Source: a bacterium
GTDB taxonomy: Bacteria; Bacillota; Clostridia; Oscillospirales; Acutalibacteraceae
Assembly (NCBI GenBank): GCA_020625635.1
Contig: JAHLBL010000139.1
Location: 1-5,099, forward strand
DNA length: 5,099 bases
Direction of reading: 5' to 3'
Below the pieces are notes generated by a model. The model searched no databases and was not told the DNA's origin. It worked only from the letters and a program-made list of their open reading frames with translations. Below are positions 1 through 5,099 of the stretch, one piece after another. Numbering within the stretch: the first letter of the stretch is position 1; each line of letters starts with the position of its first letter. Position numbers and translations under genes: made by a program.

Positions 1-176
1 ATCTCGGAAATATCGGTAAGACCTGTGCGGACGCCCTTTCCGTCAATATCGCGCAAGCCGCGTTTAACGTCGTATTTAGCGTAGAGGCTCTGGTCGATAA
101 CCGAGTTTTTCACCAGTTTATCGGCAAGCTTGTTTATTCTTTTGTTAGTCTCGTAATTGGCTAAATCCTTGGGCAT
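1..176 (-). CDS. gltA: Citrate synthase, N-terminal fragment (3' part outside the window)
   Basis: This is the first 58 codons of a gene that runs off the left edge. The translation starts MPKDLANYETNKRINKLADK and contains YDVKRGLRDIDGKGV followed by RTGLTDISE. The VKRGLR-G-GV-GLT-IS pattern is the N-terminal signature I know from clostridial citrate/2-methylcitrate synthases, which condense acetyl-CoA and oxaloacetate to citrate in the cytoplasm. These proteins are usually about 430-460 residues, so roughly seven eighths is missing, including the catalytic His and Asp residues. The start is well supported: AAGGAG (190..185) lies 8 bases before the ATG. A strong promoter and a hairpin leader precede it (entries at 308-336 and 205-240). 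Citrate versus 2-methylcitrate specificity cannot be decided from this fragment. Confidence 0.85.
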   Translation of the reverse strand, partial: MPKDLANYETNKRINKLADKLVKNSVIDQSLYAKYDVKRGLRDIDGKGVRTGLTDISE

Positions 177-190
177 ACGAACCACTCCTT

Positions 191-290
191 AAAACGACGA
201 TTTCAAAAAGAAAAGGGGAACGGCGCAGCCATTCCCCTTTGAATGTTAAGCAATTGATTTTAGTTTTACCTCGGAAATCGTGCGTATTTT
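191..290 (-). promoter_or_regulatory. Structured 5' leader of the citrate synthase gene, candidate attenuator
   Basis: The RNA read on the minus strand can form a long-range helix between positions 290-274 and 204-191. It has eight continuous pairs (281..274 with 204..197), a one-base bulge, three pairs, another bulge and three A-U pairs, 14 pairs in all. The helix encloses the terminator-like hairpin at 212-240 and ends directly next to the AAGGAG ribosome binding site at 190..185. It could therefore affect termination, translation or both. A weaker alternative pairs AUUUCC (278..273) with GGGAAU (236..231) in the 5' arm of the hairpin, six pairs including one G-U, which could act as an antiterminator. 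I recognise no known riboswitch class. The pairings are seen in the sequence; the regulatory role is inference. Confidence 0.35.
205..240 (-). terminator. Intrinsic terminator-like hairpin between amylase and citrate synthase
   Basis: On the minus strand AAAGGGGAA (240..232) pairs perfectly with TTCCCCTTT (220..212), nine base pairs. The loop can add a further three-pair GGC/GCC stem after one mismatch. The tract TCTTTTTG follows at 211..204, extending the run of U at the end of the stem. This is a good Rho-independent terminator for minus-strand transcripts. It lies 116 bases after the amylase stop and is the only obvious terminator for that gene. It also lies downstream of the promoter at 308-336 and only 14 bases before the citrate synthase ribosome binding site, so it would act on that leader too. 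Confidence 0.7.
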
Positions 291-307
291 TTCGTATTTA
301 GAATAAT

Positions 308-336
308 ATTATAGCACATCCTGATGTTTAAGTCAA
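308..336 (-). promoter_or_regulatory. Sigma-A promoter for the citrate synthase gene
   Basis: Read on the minus strand, TTGACT (336..331) and TATAAT (313..308) are separated by exactly 17 bases. This is one mismatch from the full consensus of the housekeeping sigma factor. The predicted start of transcription is near position 301, giving a leader of about 125 bases before the citrate synthase ATG at 176. The -35 box begins only 20 bases after the amylase stop codon, so the citrate synthase gene has its own promoter and need not be co-transcribed with the amylase. Confidence 0.8.
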
Positions 337-355
337 TAGCGAGTTTTTCGTCGGC

Positions 356-2596
356 TTACTTGAGGTAAGTTCCTGTGTCGCCGATTTTGCCGCTGATGCC
401 CTTGAAGCCGCTTGCGCAGCAAACGTATACGCGCATATTGCCCTTGCCGATCGCTCCTACCGAAAGCGTGCCGCCGGAAACATTCTGTACGTCGCCTGTA
501 ACAGCGTCAACGTACTTACCGTTGGGCAGACCGCTGAAGGTCGCGCCGCCGCTTACCGCTACACACGCGAGGGAATCAACTCCGCCGCCCGTATATCTGC
601 GGATATAAGCCATATTGCCGACTGACTTGTACTGTCCCTTCTGGAGAGCGGGAACAGCGTGACGAATCATATTGAGCTTGCGGACATGAGCCGCGAGGGG
701 CTTCTTCATTGTTGTGGCGACGTTGCCGCTTGCGTTGTAAACACCGTAGTTGGAAGCTGAAATGCTGCCCTCGAGGTAATCGCCGAAGTAAGCACGTCCT
801 GTTTTCTCAAGAGGCTTATGAGGACCGACGTCGATTTCAACATCCTTCTTGAACTCAACCTCGGAGCCGTAGAAGATACAGGGGATTCCGCGGAATGTGA
901 ACATAAGGTTCATATTCTCAGCCCATGCCTGTTCGCCGCCCTGATAGCGGTATTTCTCCTGACCGTCGGGACCGTAGTCGTGAGAGTCAACATACATTAC
1001 GTTCCATGTAGCGTCGTTGAAGTATTGATCCTCACCCATAGCCGCGCCGTAGGCTTCGTTTGCAGTACCGAAGTTCCAGTGCATCGTGAAGTCGATCGTT
1101 CCCGAGCCGTTCGCCTTGGAATAATCGGGAGCGTGATAGTTTGTACCGCTCAGGAACGCGTTCTGGGACGTCGGAGCTCCCGAGGGATTGGAATGTGTAT
1201 TAAAGTGCTTTACGGAATTGTCGTAGTTTTCTTTCCAGTTAGTCTTTGACCAGTTGTTTGCCCACGCGCTCTCCGTTTCCTTCCATGTGTAGAAGGGGCA
1301 GGAGTCGGACTGGATACCGTGGTTCCATACGTCACGTACACGGGCGCAAACCTCGCCGAAGATGTAGAAATTCTTGTACTTAGAGTACTCGGGGAAGAAT
1401 GCGTGGTTCAGAGTCCAGCGGCTGATGTGCTTCTCGGTATCAAGACGGAAAGCGTCAACGCCCATATCGACGTAGTTCTTAAAGCATTTGTTAAGATAGT
1501 CGGCTACCTTCTGGTTCTCTGTGTTGAGGTCTACGCAGTCGTCAGCCATCTGACCTGTCTGCTCGGAGGCAGTCTCGTAGTCCATCTCCGCGCCGTGGTG
1601 ATAGTAGTGATTTGTGTCATAAGTGTCCGACTTCATGGAAGCGAGACGCTGACCGTAGCTGCCGGGCTTCTTTGTGTCGTAGCCGGGTACGGTTTTCGCG
1701 AGCGCGCTGTTCTGATCGAGCACCAGACAATCGGGCGAAGCGAGGTCCTGAAGCTTCGAGTACTTTTTATCAAACATATGATAAAGGTAGTTCTCGCCGA
1801 AGTTGCCCGTGTGGTTCCATACAACGTCCTGAACGATTTTCAAGCCCTTTTCGTGAGCGGCGTCGATAAGATCCTGGAAGGTCGCGCCTTTGCTCTCGTA
1901 TCTGGGATCTACCTTGGCGAAGTTGGAAGCGTGATAGCCGTGGTAATCATACCACGATGTGTTCTCTACAACGGGAGTAACCCATACCGCGGAGAATCCG
2001 AGCGCCTTTATGTAGTCGAGCTTCTGTATAAGTCCCTTGAAGTCGCCGCGCCAGCCGGGATCAGTGTCGGGGTTGCCTGCGCTGCTGTCATCCCAGCAGT
2101 GAACGTTGTTGCTTTTGTCGCCGTCATAGAAACGGGTTGTCATTACAAAATAAATGCTGTCCTCGCGCAGATCCGTTCTTTCCCAGATCGTTCCCTGGGA
2201 GGGATCGCGTGTCGTGAGTTTTCCGTCCTTGACCCACCATTCGTTTGCGTCGTCCTGCGAAACATTGAGCTCATACTCTTCGGACTGAACTCCGCCCGCG
2301 ACAAACATTACGTTTATCTTTGTTTTTCCGCTGAAAACATACTTGTACCAGCCGTTGCCTGTAGCGGTATCCTTAGTCATAGCGGGACCCGGATAGTCCG
2401 TTTCGACATTCTGAGGCAAAGCGTTCCAGTAATAAATTGTGGGGGCAGCCTTTTCACTGTAATAGTGAACGGTAATGCCCGAAGCCGCGGCGGCAGGCTC
2501 CTTCTCCACACTTACGGCAGTAACGGAAATAACCGCTACACCCGCAATTACCGCGAGCACCAGAAATGTCGCAATAATCTTCTTTAAGTGTTTCAT
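356..2596 (-). CDS. Secreted GH13 alpha-amylase with N-terminal CBM26-like starch-binding module
   Basis: A 746-residue enzyme expected to hydrolyse alpha-1,4 bonds of starch or maltodextrin outside the cell. Residues 1-28 form a basic, hydrophobic signal sequence; cleavage is likely before about residue 40, in or near AAAASG. Residues 41-130 resemble a CBM26 starch-binding module, with aromatic residues YYW (55-57), W83 and WW (120-121). The GH13 barrel spans about 145-600. Region I is DVVWNH (257-262), region V VDLN (355-358) and region II GVDAFRLDTEKH (379-390, nucleophile D386). Region III is FGEV (413-416, acid/base E415) and region IV SHD (538-540, D540). All catalytic residues are intact. 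A beta-type C-terminal domain follows, ending in a short tail with a CC pair (726-727). There is no dockerin, LPXTG or SLH motif, so the protein is probably released. AGGAGG (2608..2603) lies 6 bases before the ATG. Exact GH13 subfamily and product pattern are not determined; cyclomaltodextrinase-like or pullulanase activity is less likely but not excluded. Confidence 0.92.
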   Translation of the reverse strand: MKHLKKIIATFLVLAVIAGVAVISVTAVSVEKEPAAAASGITVHYYSEKAAPTIYYWNALPQNVETDYPGPAMTKDTATGNGWYKYVFSGKTKINVMFVAGGVQSEEYELNVSQDDANEWWVKDGKLTTRDPSQGTIWERTDLREDSIYFVMTTRFYDGDKSNNVHCWDDSSAGNPDTDPGWRGDFKGLIQKLDYIKALGFSAVWVTPVVENTSWYDYHGYHASNFAKVDPRYESKGATFQDLIDAAHEKGLKIVQDVVWNHTGNFGENYLYHMFDKKYSKLQDLASPDCLVLDQNSALAKTVPGYDTKKPGSYGQRLASMKSDTYDTNHYYHHGAEMDYETASEQTGQMADDCVDLNTENQKVADYLNKCFKNYVDMGVDAFRLDTEKHISRWTLNHAFFPEYSKYKNFYIFGEVCARVRDVWNHGIQSDSCPFYTWKETESAWANNWSKTNWKENYDNSVKHFNTHSNPSGAPTSQNAFLSGTNYHAPDYSKANGSGTIDFTMHWNFGTANEAYGAAMGEDQYFNDATWNVMYVDSHDYGPDGQEKYRYQGGEQAWAENMNLMFTFRGIPCIFYGSEVEFKKDVEIDVGPHKPLEKTGRAYFGDYLEGSISASNYGVYNASGNVATTMKKPLAAHVRKLNMIRHAVPALQKGQYKSVGNMAYIRRYTGGGVDSLACVAVSGGATFSGLPNGKYVDAVTGDVQNVSGGTLSVGAIGKGNMRVYVCCASGFKGISGKIGDTGTYLK

Positions 2597-2602
2597 TTCA
2601 AT

Positions 2603-2639
2603 CCTCCTAAATGCGTAAAGCTAATCATTTTACATCATA
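2603..2639 (-). promoter_or_regulatory. Amylase upstream region: RBS, weak -10 and a possible operator
   Basis: The minus strand carries AGGAGG at 2608..2603, a strong ribosome binding site. A possible -10 box TATGAT (2639..2634) lies upstream, but the -35 position 17 bases away (AATAAA) is poor. A perfect TATAAT (2679..2674) also occurs just after the preceding terminator, likewise without a good -35. An inverted repeat GTAAA-N9-TTTAC (2615-2633) lies between the TATGAT box and the ribosome binding site, where a repressor would block transcription. No clear CcpA (cre) site was seen. The ribosome binding site is certain; promoter and operator are tentative. Confidence 0.35.
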
Positions 2640-2678
2640 TCACAAAGCCACCAGCTTTTATTTCCTATTCAGAATTAT

Positions 2679-2708
2679 AAAAAATAAGCTGCCGCATTTC
2701 GCGGCAGC
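2679..2708 (-). terminator. Rho-independent terminator after the FN3-protein gene
   Basis: On the minus strand GCTGCCGC (2708..2701) pairs perfectly with GCGGCAGC (2695..2688) around the five-base loop GAAAT. TTATTTTTT (2687..2679) follows. It is a GC-rich eight-pair stem with a U tract, a textbook intrinsic terminator. It lies 100 bases beyond the FN3-protein stop and separates that transcript from the amylase. The intervening 2709-2808 is AT-rich and shows no gene. Confidence 0.9.
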
Positions 2709-2808
2709 CCGTTCTGTCAGGTAATTATTGATTAAATCGAGTGCGTAAATTACGTCGGTAGATTTTTCTTCAATCCGGACAAATAATCAGCGGTCACTAA
2801 ATATTATA

Positions 2809-3948
2809 TTACTTCTCTACCGTAAGCTTTATACGATGCCTCCAGGCGTAATCATAATCCGTGTCATCGACATACGAGTAATAAATGTAAGTAACTCCGG
2901 GTTCAAGCGCCTTGATGGTGTATTGGCGATCGCTGTTTTTCTCGATCACAGCTATACTGTTGTCGCTCGACTCAACCTCAATGAACCTTCCGAATTCATC
3001 GTCATCGGTTCTGTCCAGAGTTTTGCCGTCAACATCTCCCGCCTTGAGCGTCATTTCCTTATCATAGCACCTGAAGGTAATATCCTCAACGTCCATCGAC
3101 TTGGTATAACCGCTTTCAAGCTTCGCGCTCAGATAATAGTAGTATGTTTCGCCGTCGACTACATCCGTATCGTCAAATTTGTGATACACCGCAATCTCGG
3201 GATATGATTTTGCGGTTTCCTTTTCCGTGGCGATTTTCGTGAAATTCTTATTGTCGACGCTCTTATACAGATCATAGGACGAAGCGCCGTAGAGCGTATC
3301 CCAGATAAGCGTTACACCGTCAAAACGCTTGTTGATACGAGGCTCCACGGTAAAAAGCTGAATATGGCTGTATTTCTTTTCCTTTGAAAATGCACTCTTA
3401 TAGCTGCCGCTTACAGCTCTCGCCTTGTATTTAAAGGTCTTGCCGCTTATTTCTCCGAAGCCGAACAGCTGCTTGTTCTTGCTTTCGGAAAACTTTTTGT
3501 ATTTCCCGACCTTTCCGTTTTTCACCTCAGCCTTGTAAAACTCATATGACTTTGCTCCCTTGACCTTCGCGCACTCTATAGTCAGACCGAACGAGTCGCT
3601 CCACATATACTTGATTTTCGGTGTATCGAGACGCACGATCTTTTTACTGTCGGACGGCTGACCGTCACAGAGCACACGGTAGGCGTACTTTGTGCCCGAT
3701 TTGGCGTTCTTGTCGGTATAGCTGAATTTACCCGAAAGCTTTTTTACTGTCCTGAACTGCTTCCCTGCGGTACGGCGCTGAACGGTAAAAGACCGCGCGC
3801 CCGTCTTGCTCCACGAAAGCTTTACTCCGCTTGTTTCGTTGCTTAATTTCAGCGCGGGATTTTTTGCCGCGCTCGCGGCTGTTGTCATCATAACCGCCGA
3901 GCCCGCGACAACCGCCGATGATAATATTAATGATAATATCTTTTTCAT
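2809..3948 (-). CDS. Secreted protein with three fibronectin-III-like modules and an Ig-like C-terminus, function unknown
   Basis: A 379-residue exported protein. Residues 1-27 are a typical signal peptide (MKKILSLILSSAVVAGSAVM, then TTAASA) with cleavage after ASA. Module 1 (about 31-107) has the FN3 pattern GVKLSWSK, SFTVQRR, GKFSYTDK, TKYAYRV. Module 2 (109-197) and module 3 (200-293) repeat it more loosely: LTIECAKVKGAKSYEFYKA and VTLIWDTLYGASSYDLYKS. The C-terminal module (296-378) resembles a bacterial Ig-like (Big_2) fold, with VESSDNSIAVIEKN and IKALEPGVTYIYY; it carries Asp-rich loops (306-318 and 361-366). There is no enzyme motif, LPXTG, SLH or dockerin, so retention at the surface is not explained. 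The chosen ATG has AGGAGG 8 bases upstream (3962..3957). An ATG at 3978 is in frame but has no ribosome binding site and would translate through that AGGAGG. A role in adhesion or glycan/protein binding is only a guess from the domains. Confidence 0.8.
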   Translation of the reverse strand: MKKILSLILSSAVVAGSAVMMTTAASAAKNPALKLSNETSGVKLSWSKTGARSFTVQRRTAGKQFRTVKKLSGKFSYTDKNAKSGTKYAYRVLCDGQPSDSKKIVRLDTPKIKYMWSDSFGLTIECAKVKGAKSYEFYKAEVKNGKVGKYKKFSESKNKQLFGFGEISGKTFKYKARAVSGSYKSAFSKEKKYSHIQLFTVEPRINKRFDGVTLIWDTLYGASSYDLYKSVDNKNFTKIATEKETAKSYPEIAVYHKFDDTDVVDGETYYYYLSAKLESGYTKSMDVEDITFRCYDKEMTLKAGDVDGKTLDRTDDDEFGRFIEVESSDNSIAVIEKNSDRQYTIKALEPGVTYIYYSYVDDTDYDYAWRHRIKLTVEK

Positions 3949-3956
3949 TTTCAAAA

Positions 3957-3962
3957 CCTCCT
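3957..3962 (-). promoter_or_regulatory. Ribosome binding site that fixes the FN3-protein start at 3948
   Basis: AGGAGG on the minus strand, 8 bases before the ATG at 3948..3946. No comparable site precedes the in-frame ATG at 3978..3976, which also falls inside the likely -10 box. The ten extra residues of the longer version (MKEIFQEVLK) are therefore probably untranslated leader. Confidence 0.85.
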
Positions 3963-3976
3963 GAAAAATCTCTTTC

Positions 3977-3982
3977 ATTATA
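3977..3982 (-). promoter_or_regulatory. Probable -10 box of the FN3-protein gene
   Basis: A perfect TATAAT on the minus strand (3982..3977), 28 bases before the start codon at 3948. The matching -35 region is weak (TTTTTC at 4005..4000, 17-base spacing). Transcription would start near 3970, after the ATG at 3978, which agrees with the shorter protein. Read-through from the upstream gene is also possible, since the gap is only 74 bases. Confidence 0.5.
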
Positions 3983-3999
3983 GTAGTGTAAAATAGTCC

Positions 4000-4020
4000 G
4001 AAAAAAGTTTCATTTTTTTC
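4000..4020 (-). terminator. Weak A/U hairpin after the membrane-anchored Ig protein gene
   Basis: On the minus strand GAAAAAA (4020..4014) pairs with TTTTTTC (4006..4000) around a seven-base loop. It begins two bases after the stop codon triplet of the upstream gene. The stem is almost all A-U and no separate U tract follows, so termination would be poor. It overlaps the possible -35 region of the next gene. Confidence 0.25.
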
Positions 4021-4022
4021 TA

Positions 4023-5099
4023 TTATTTTACCTTTGTTTTAAGCTGCAGCTCCTTGCCGTTGACCGTGATCCCGAGAGTTGTATTGCCCTTTTTAAGTCC
4101 TTTTACCGTAACGGCGGAGAGTTTTTTATTATAAACCATTTTTGCGTATTTTGTATTCTTTAAGGTGATTCCCACACCCTTCGCCTTTCCGATTATTTTG
4201 ACGGTCGCGGTCCTGCCCTTTTTTACGGTTACGGTTTTCGCGCCGAGCTTCGGATTGGTCTTAACAGCCACCCGAGCCGTCAGCATTGTACCGTCCGAAA
4301 GCAAAAACTTGACCGTTGCTACTCCTTTTGTTAAGGCCGTTAATTCGTTCCCGTTCATTTTGACGACTTTTCTGTCAGAGGGCTTTACGGACTTTACTTC
4401 TCCACCGTTCATCTCAAACAGAAAACTCTCCCCCGCTTTTAATACGACGCGTGTTTTGTTCAGCGACGGAACAACATCCTCGGGTTGTGTCGTTTCGGGC
4501 TCATCGGATTCCGTCTCCGCGGTTTCCGACCCGGTCGATTCAACCGTTTCGGCTGAAGGTGTTTCGGCAGTCTCCGAGACACTCGACTCCACGGTCGGCT
4601 CCGTCAACATTTCGCTTTCCGTATTTTCACGGACGCTTTCCGTGGCGGGTACCGAGGATTCCCTCGGTAAAGCTTCCTCCCGCTCTACGGCTCCGCCCGT
4701 CTCCTCTGTCGGTTCGGTCTCTTGGATAAAATCCGACGCTTCACTGAAAACTTGAGATTGTTTTTTCGTTTCTGCCGCGACAGACTTTTTTGCCGAGGGC
4801 TTCGGCATACTGAGGGTTTCTGCCGATTTGCCTTCCGACACATCACGGCTCTGCGAAATATTACCGTTGCCGTAGTTACTCATACCCGAGACCGCAAACG
4901 CCGTAACTCCGCTTACCGCGACAACAGCCGAACAAAACAGAGCCGCCACCTTTATCGGGATACGGGCGCCGCATACCGACGCCTTAACCGCAGATATAAA
5001 AATCTCGTGACGCAGAGCCGTATCGGGCAACACAAGACATGGCTGCTTTTCCGCCTCTGAAATGAGAACGTATGAAATCAGCGACATCGGCGGCGCGCC
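4023..5099 (-). CDS. Single-pass membrane protein with Glu/Ser/Thr-rich linker and two Ig-like modules, probably 5'-partial
   Basis: I do not recognise the family. The reading frame is open to the right edge. The first visible ATG is at 5087, but the bases before it (GGCGCGCCGCCG) contain no ribosome binding site and no stop, so the true start may lie outside. Numbering from that ATG, residues 1-43 are a probably cytoplasmic segment (MSLISYVLISEAEKQ and onward) and residues 44-67 are one hydrophobic helix (IPIKVAALFCSAVVAVSGVT). Residues 115-208 are a low-complexity acidic linker; in 121-200, 49 of 80 residues are Glu, Ser or Thr. Residues 208-280 resemble a Big_2 Ig-like module (VVLKAGESFLFEMN, SVKPSDRKVVKMN, GVATVKF). 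Residues 281-354 form a second, Lys-rich one (VTVKKGRTATVKI, GLKKGNTTLGITV). The layout suggests an outside-facing domain held off the membrane. An anti-sigma or sensor role is possible from topology only; a surface structural protein is equally possible. Confidence 0.7.
   Translation of the reverse strand, partial: GAPPMSLISYVLISEAEKQPCLVLPDTALRHEIFISAVKASVCGARIPIKVAALFCSAVVAVSGVTAFAVSGMSNYGNGNISQSRDVSEGKSAETLSMPKPSAKKSVAAETKKQSQVFSEASDFIQETEPTEETGGAVEREEALPRESSVPATESVRENTESEMLTEPTVESSVSETAETPSAETVESTGSETAETESDEPETTQPEDVVPSLNKTRVVLKAGESFLFEMNGGEVKSVKPSDRKVVKMNGNELTALTKGVATVKFLLSDGTMLTARVAVKTNPKLGAKTVTVKKGRTATVKIIGKAKGVGITLKNTKYAKMVYNKKLSAVTVKGLKKGNTTLGITVNGKELQLKTKVK
4512..4595 (-). repeat. 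Imperfect tandem repeat in the acidic linker
   Basis: Two 12-residue copies of TVES(S/T)(V/G)SETAET lie 16 residues apart (residues 165-176 and 181-192 of the membrane protein; DNA 4560-4595 and 4512-4547). Ten of the 12 residues are identical, while the DNA differs at many third codon positions. This points to an old duplication whose protein composition has been kept, rather than a recent slippage event. Confidence 0.6.

Noticed and set aside
1319..2587. Long open frame (422 codons) on the plus strand
   Set aside because: It lies wholly antisense to the amylase, whose GH13 motifs prove the minus strand is coding. The plus-strand translation shows no recognisable domain, and an open antisense frame is a common by-product of codon bias.
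2721..2753. Inverted repeat GTAATT / AATTAC with a 21-base gap
   Set aside because: Arms of six A/T-rich bases in an AT-rich gap are expected by chance, and there is no adjacent functional signal.
2679..2808. Possible small RNA starting at a TATAAT (2808..2803) just after the FN3-protein stop and ending at the terminator
   Set aside because: The -35 position (TAAAGC) matches consensus poorly and no other structure was seen. It is better read as the 3' untranslated region of the FN3-protein gene.
4165..4755. Plus-strand frame rich in Ser and Val, resembling a secreted low-complexity protein
   Set aside because: It is the antisense reading of the Glu/Ser/Thr linker and Ig modules; the apparent repeats mirror the minus-strand repeat, and the minus frame has coherent module structure.
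4451..5060. Short plus-strand Arg-rich frames at 4451-4729 and 4722-5060
   Set aside because: Both are antisense to the membrane protein gene, lack ribosome binding sites and show no domain pattern.
5092..5099. GGCGCGCC palindrome (an AscI site) forming the last eight bases of the window
   Set aside because: It could be a cloning or contig boundary, but the reading frame continues through it and a GC-rich codon run (Gly-Ala-Pro-Pro) explains it equally well. It cannot be judged without the neighbouring sequence.

Overview
The window looks like chromosomal DNA of a Gram-positive anaerobe of the Clostridia, most likely a gut or rumen Ruminococcus/Oscillospiraceae-type bacterium. The evidence is consensus AGGAGG ribosome binding sites, AT-rich intergenic DNA with TTGACA/TATAAT-type promoters, moderate-GC genes, a secreted GH13 amylase with a starch-binding module, and secreted fibronectin-III/Ig-like proteins. 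This placement is inference; no 16S or other marker gene is present.

Every supported gene lies on the minus strand, so the reading order runs from high to low coordinates. First (4023 to the right edge) is a membrane-anchored protein: a short cytoplasmic N-terminus, one transmembrane helix, a long Glu/Ser/Thr-rich linker and two Ig-like modules. It is probably cut by the window edge. After 74 bases comes a secreted 379-residue protein (2809-3948) with a signal peptide, three fibronectin-III-like modules and an Asp-rich Ig-like C-terminus. A clear Rho-independent terminator (2679-2708) closes that transcript. Next is a secreted 746-residue alpha-amylase (356-2596) with an N-terminal CBM26-like starch-binding module and a GH13 catalytic domain in which all the catalytic residues are present. 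Last, at the left edge, are the first 58 codons of a citrate synthase (1-176).

The genes do not form one obvious pathway. The amylase would act outside the cell on starch or maltodextrins. Citrate synthase is central metabolism. The two Ig/FN3 proteins are of unknown function and may be paired at the cell surface. The intergenic gaps (177-355, 2597-2808, 3949-4022) are short and mostly filled by promoters, terminators and ribosome binding sites.

The most interesting non-coding signal is the citrate synthase leader. A near-consensus promoter lies about 130 bases upstream of the start codon, and an intrinsic terminator-like hairpin lies between it and the ribosome binding site. A 14-bp long-range helix can enclose that hairpin, so attenuation control is possible. 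I saw no CRISPR array, tRNA, rRNA, insertion sequence or phage gene, and no convincing new multi-gene system.
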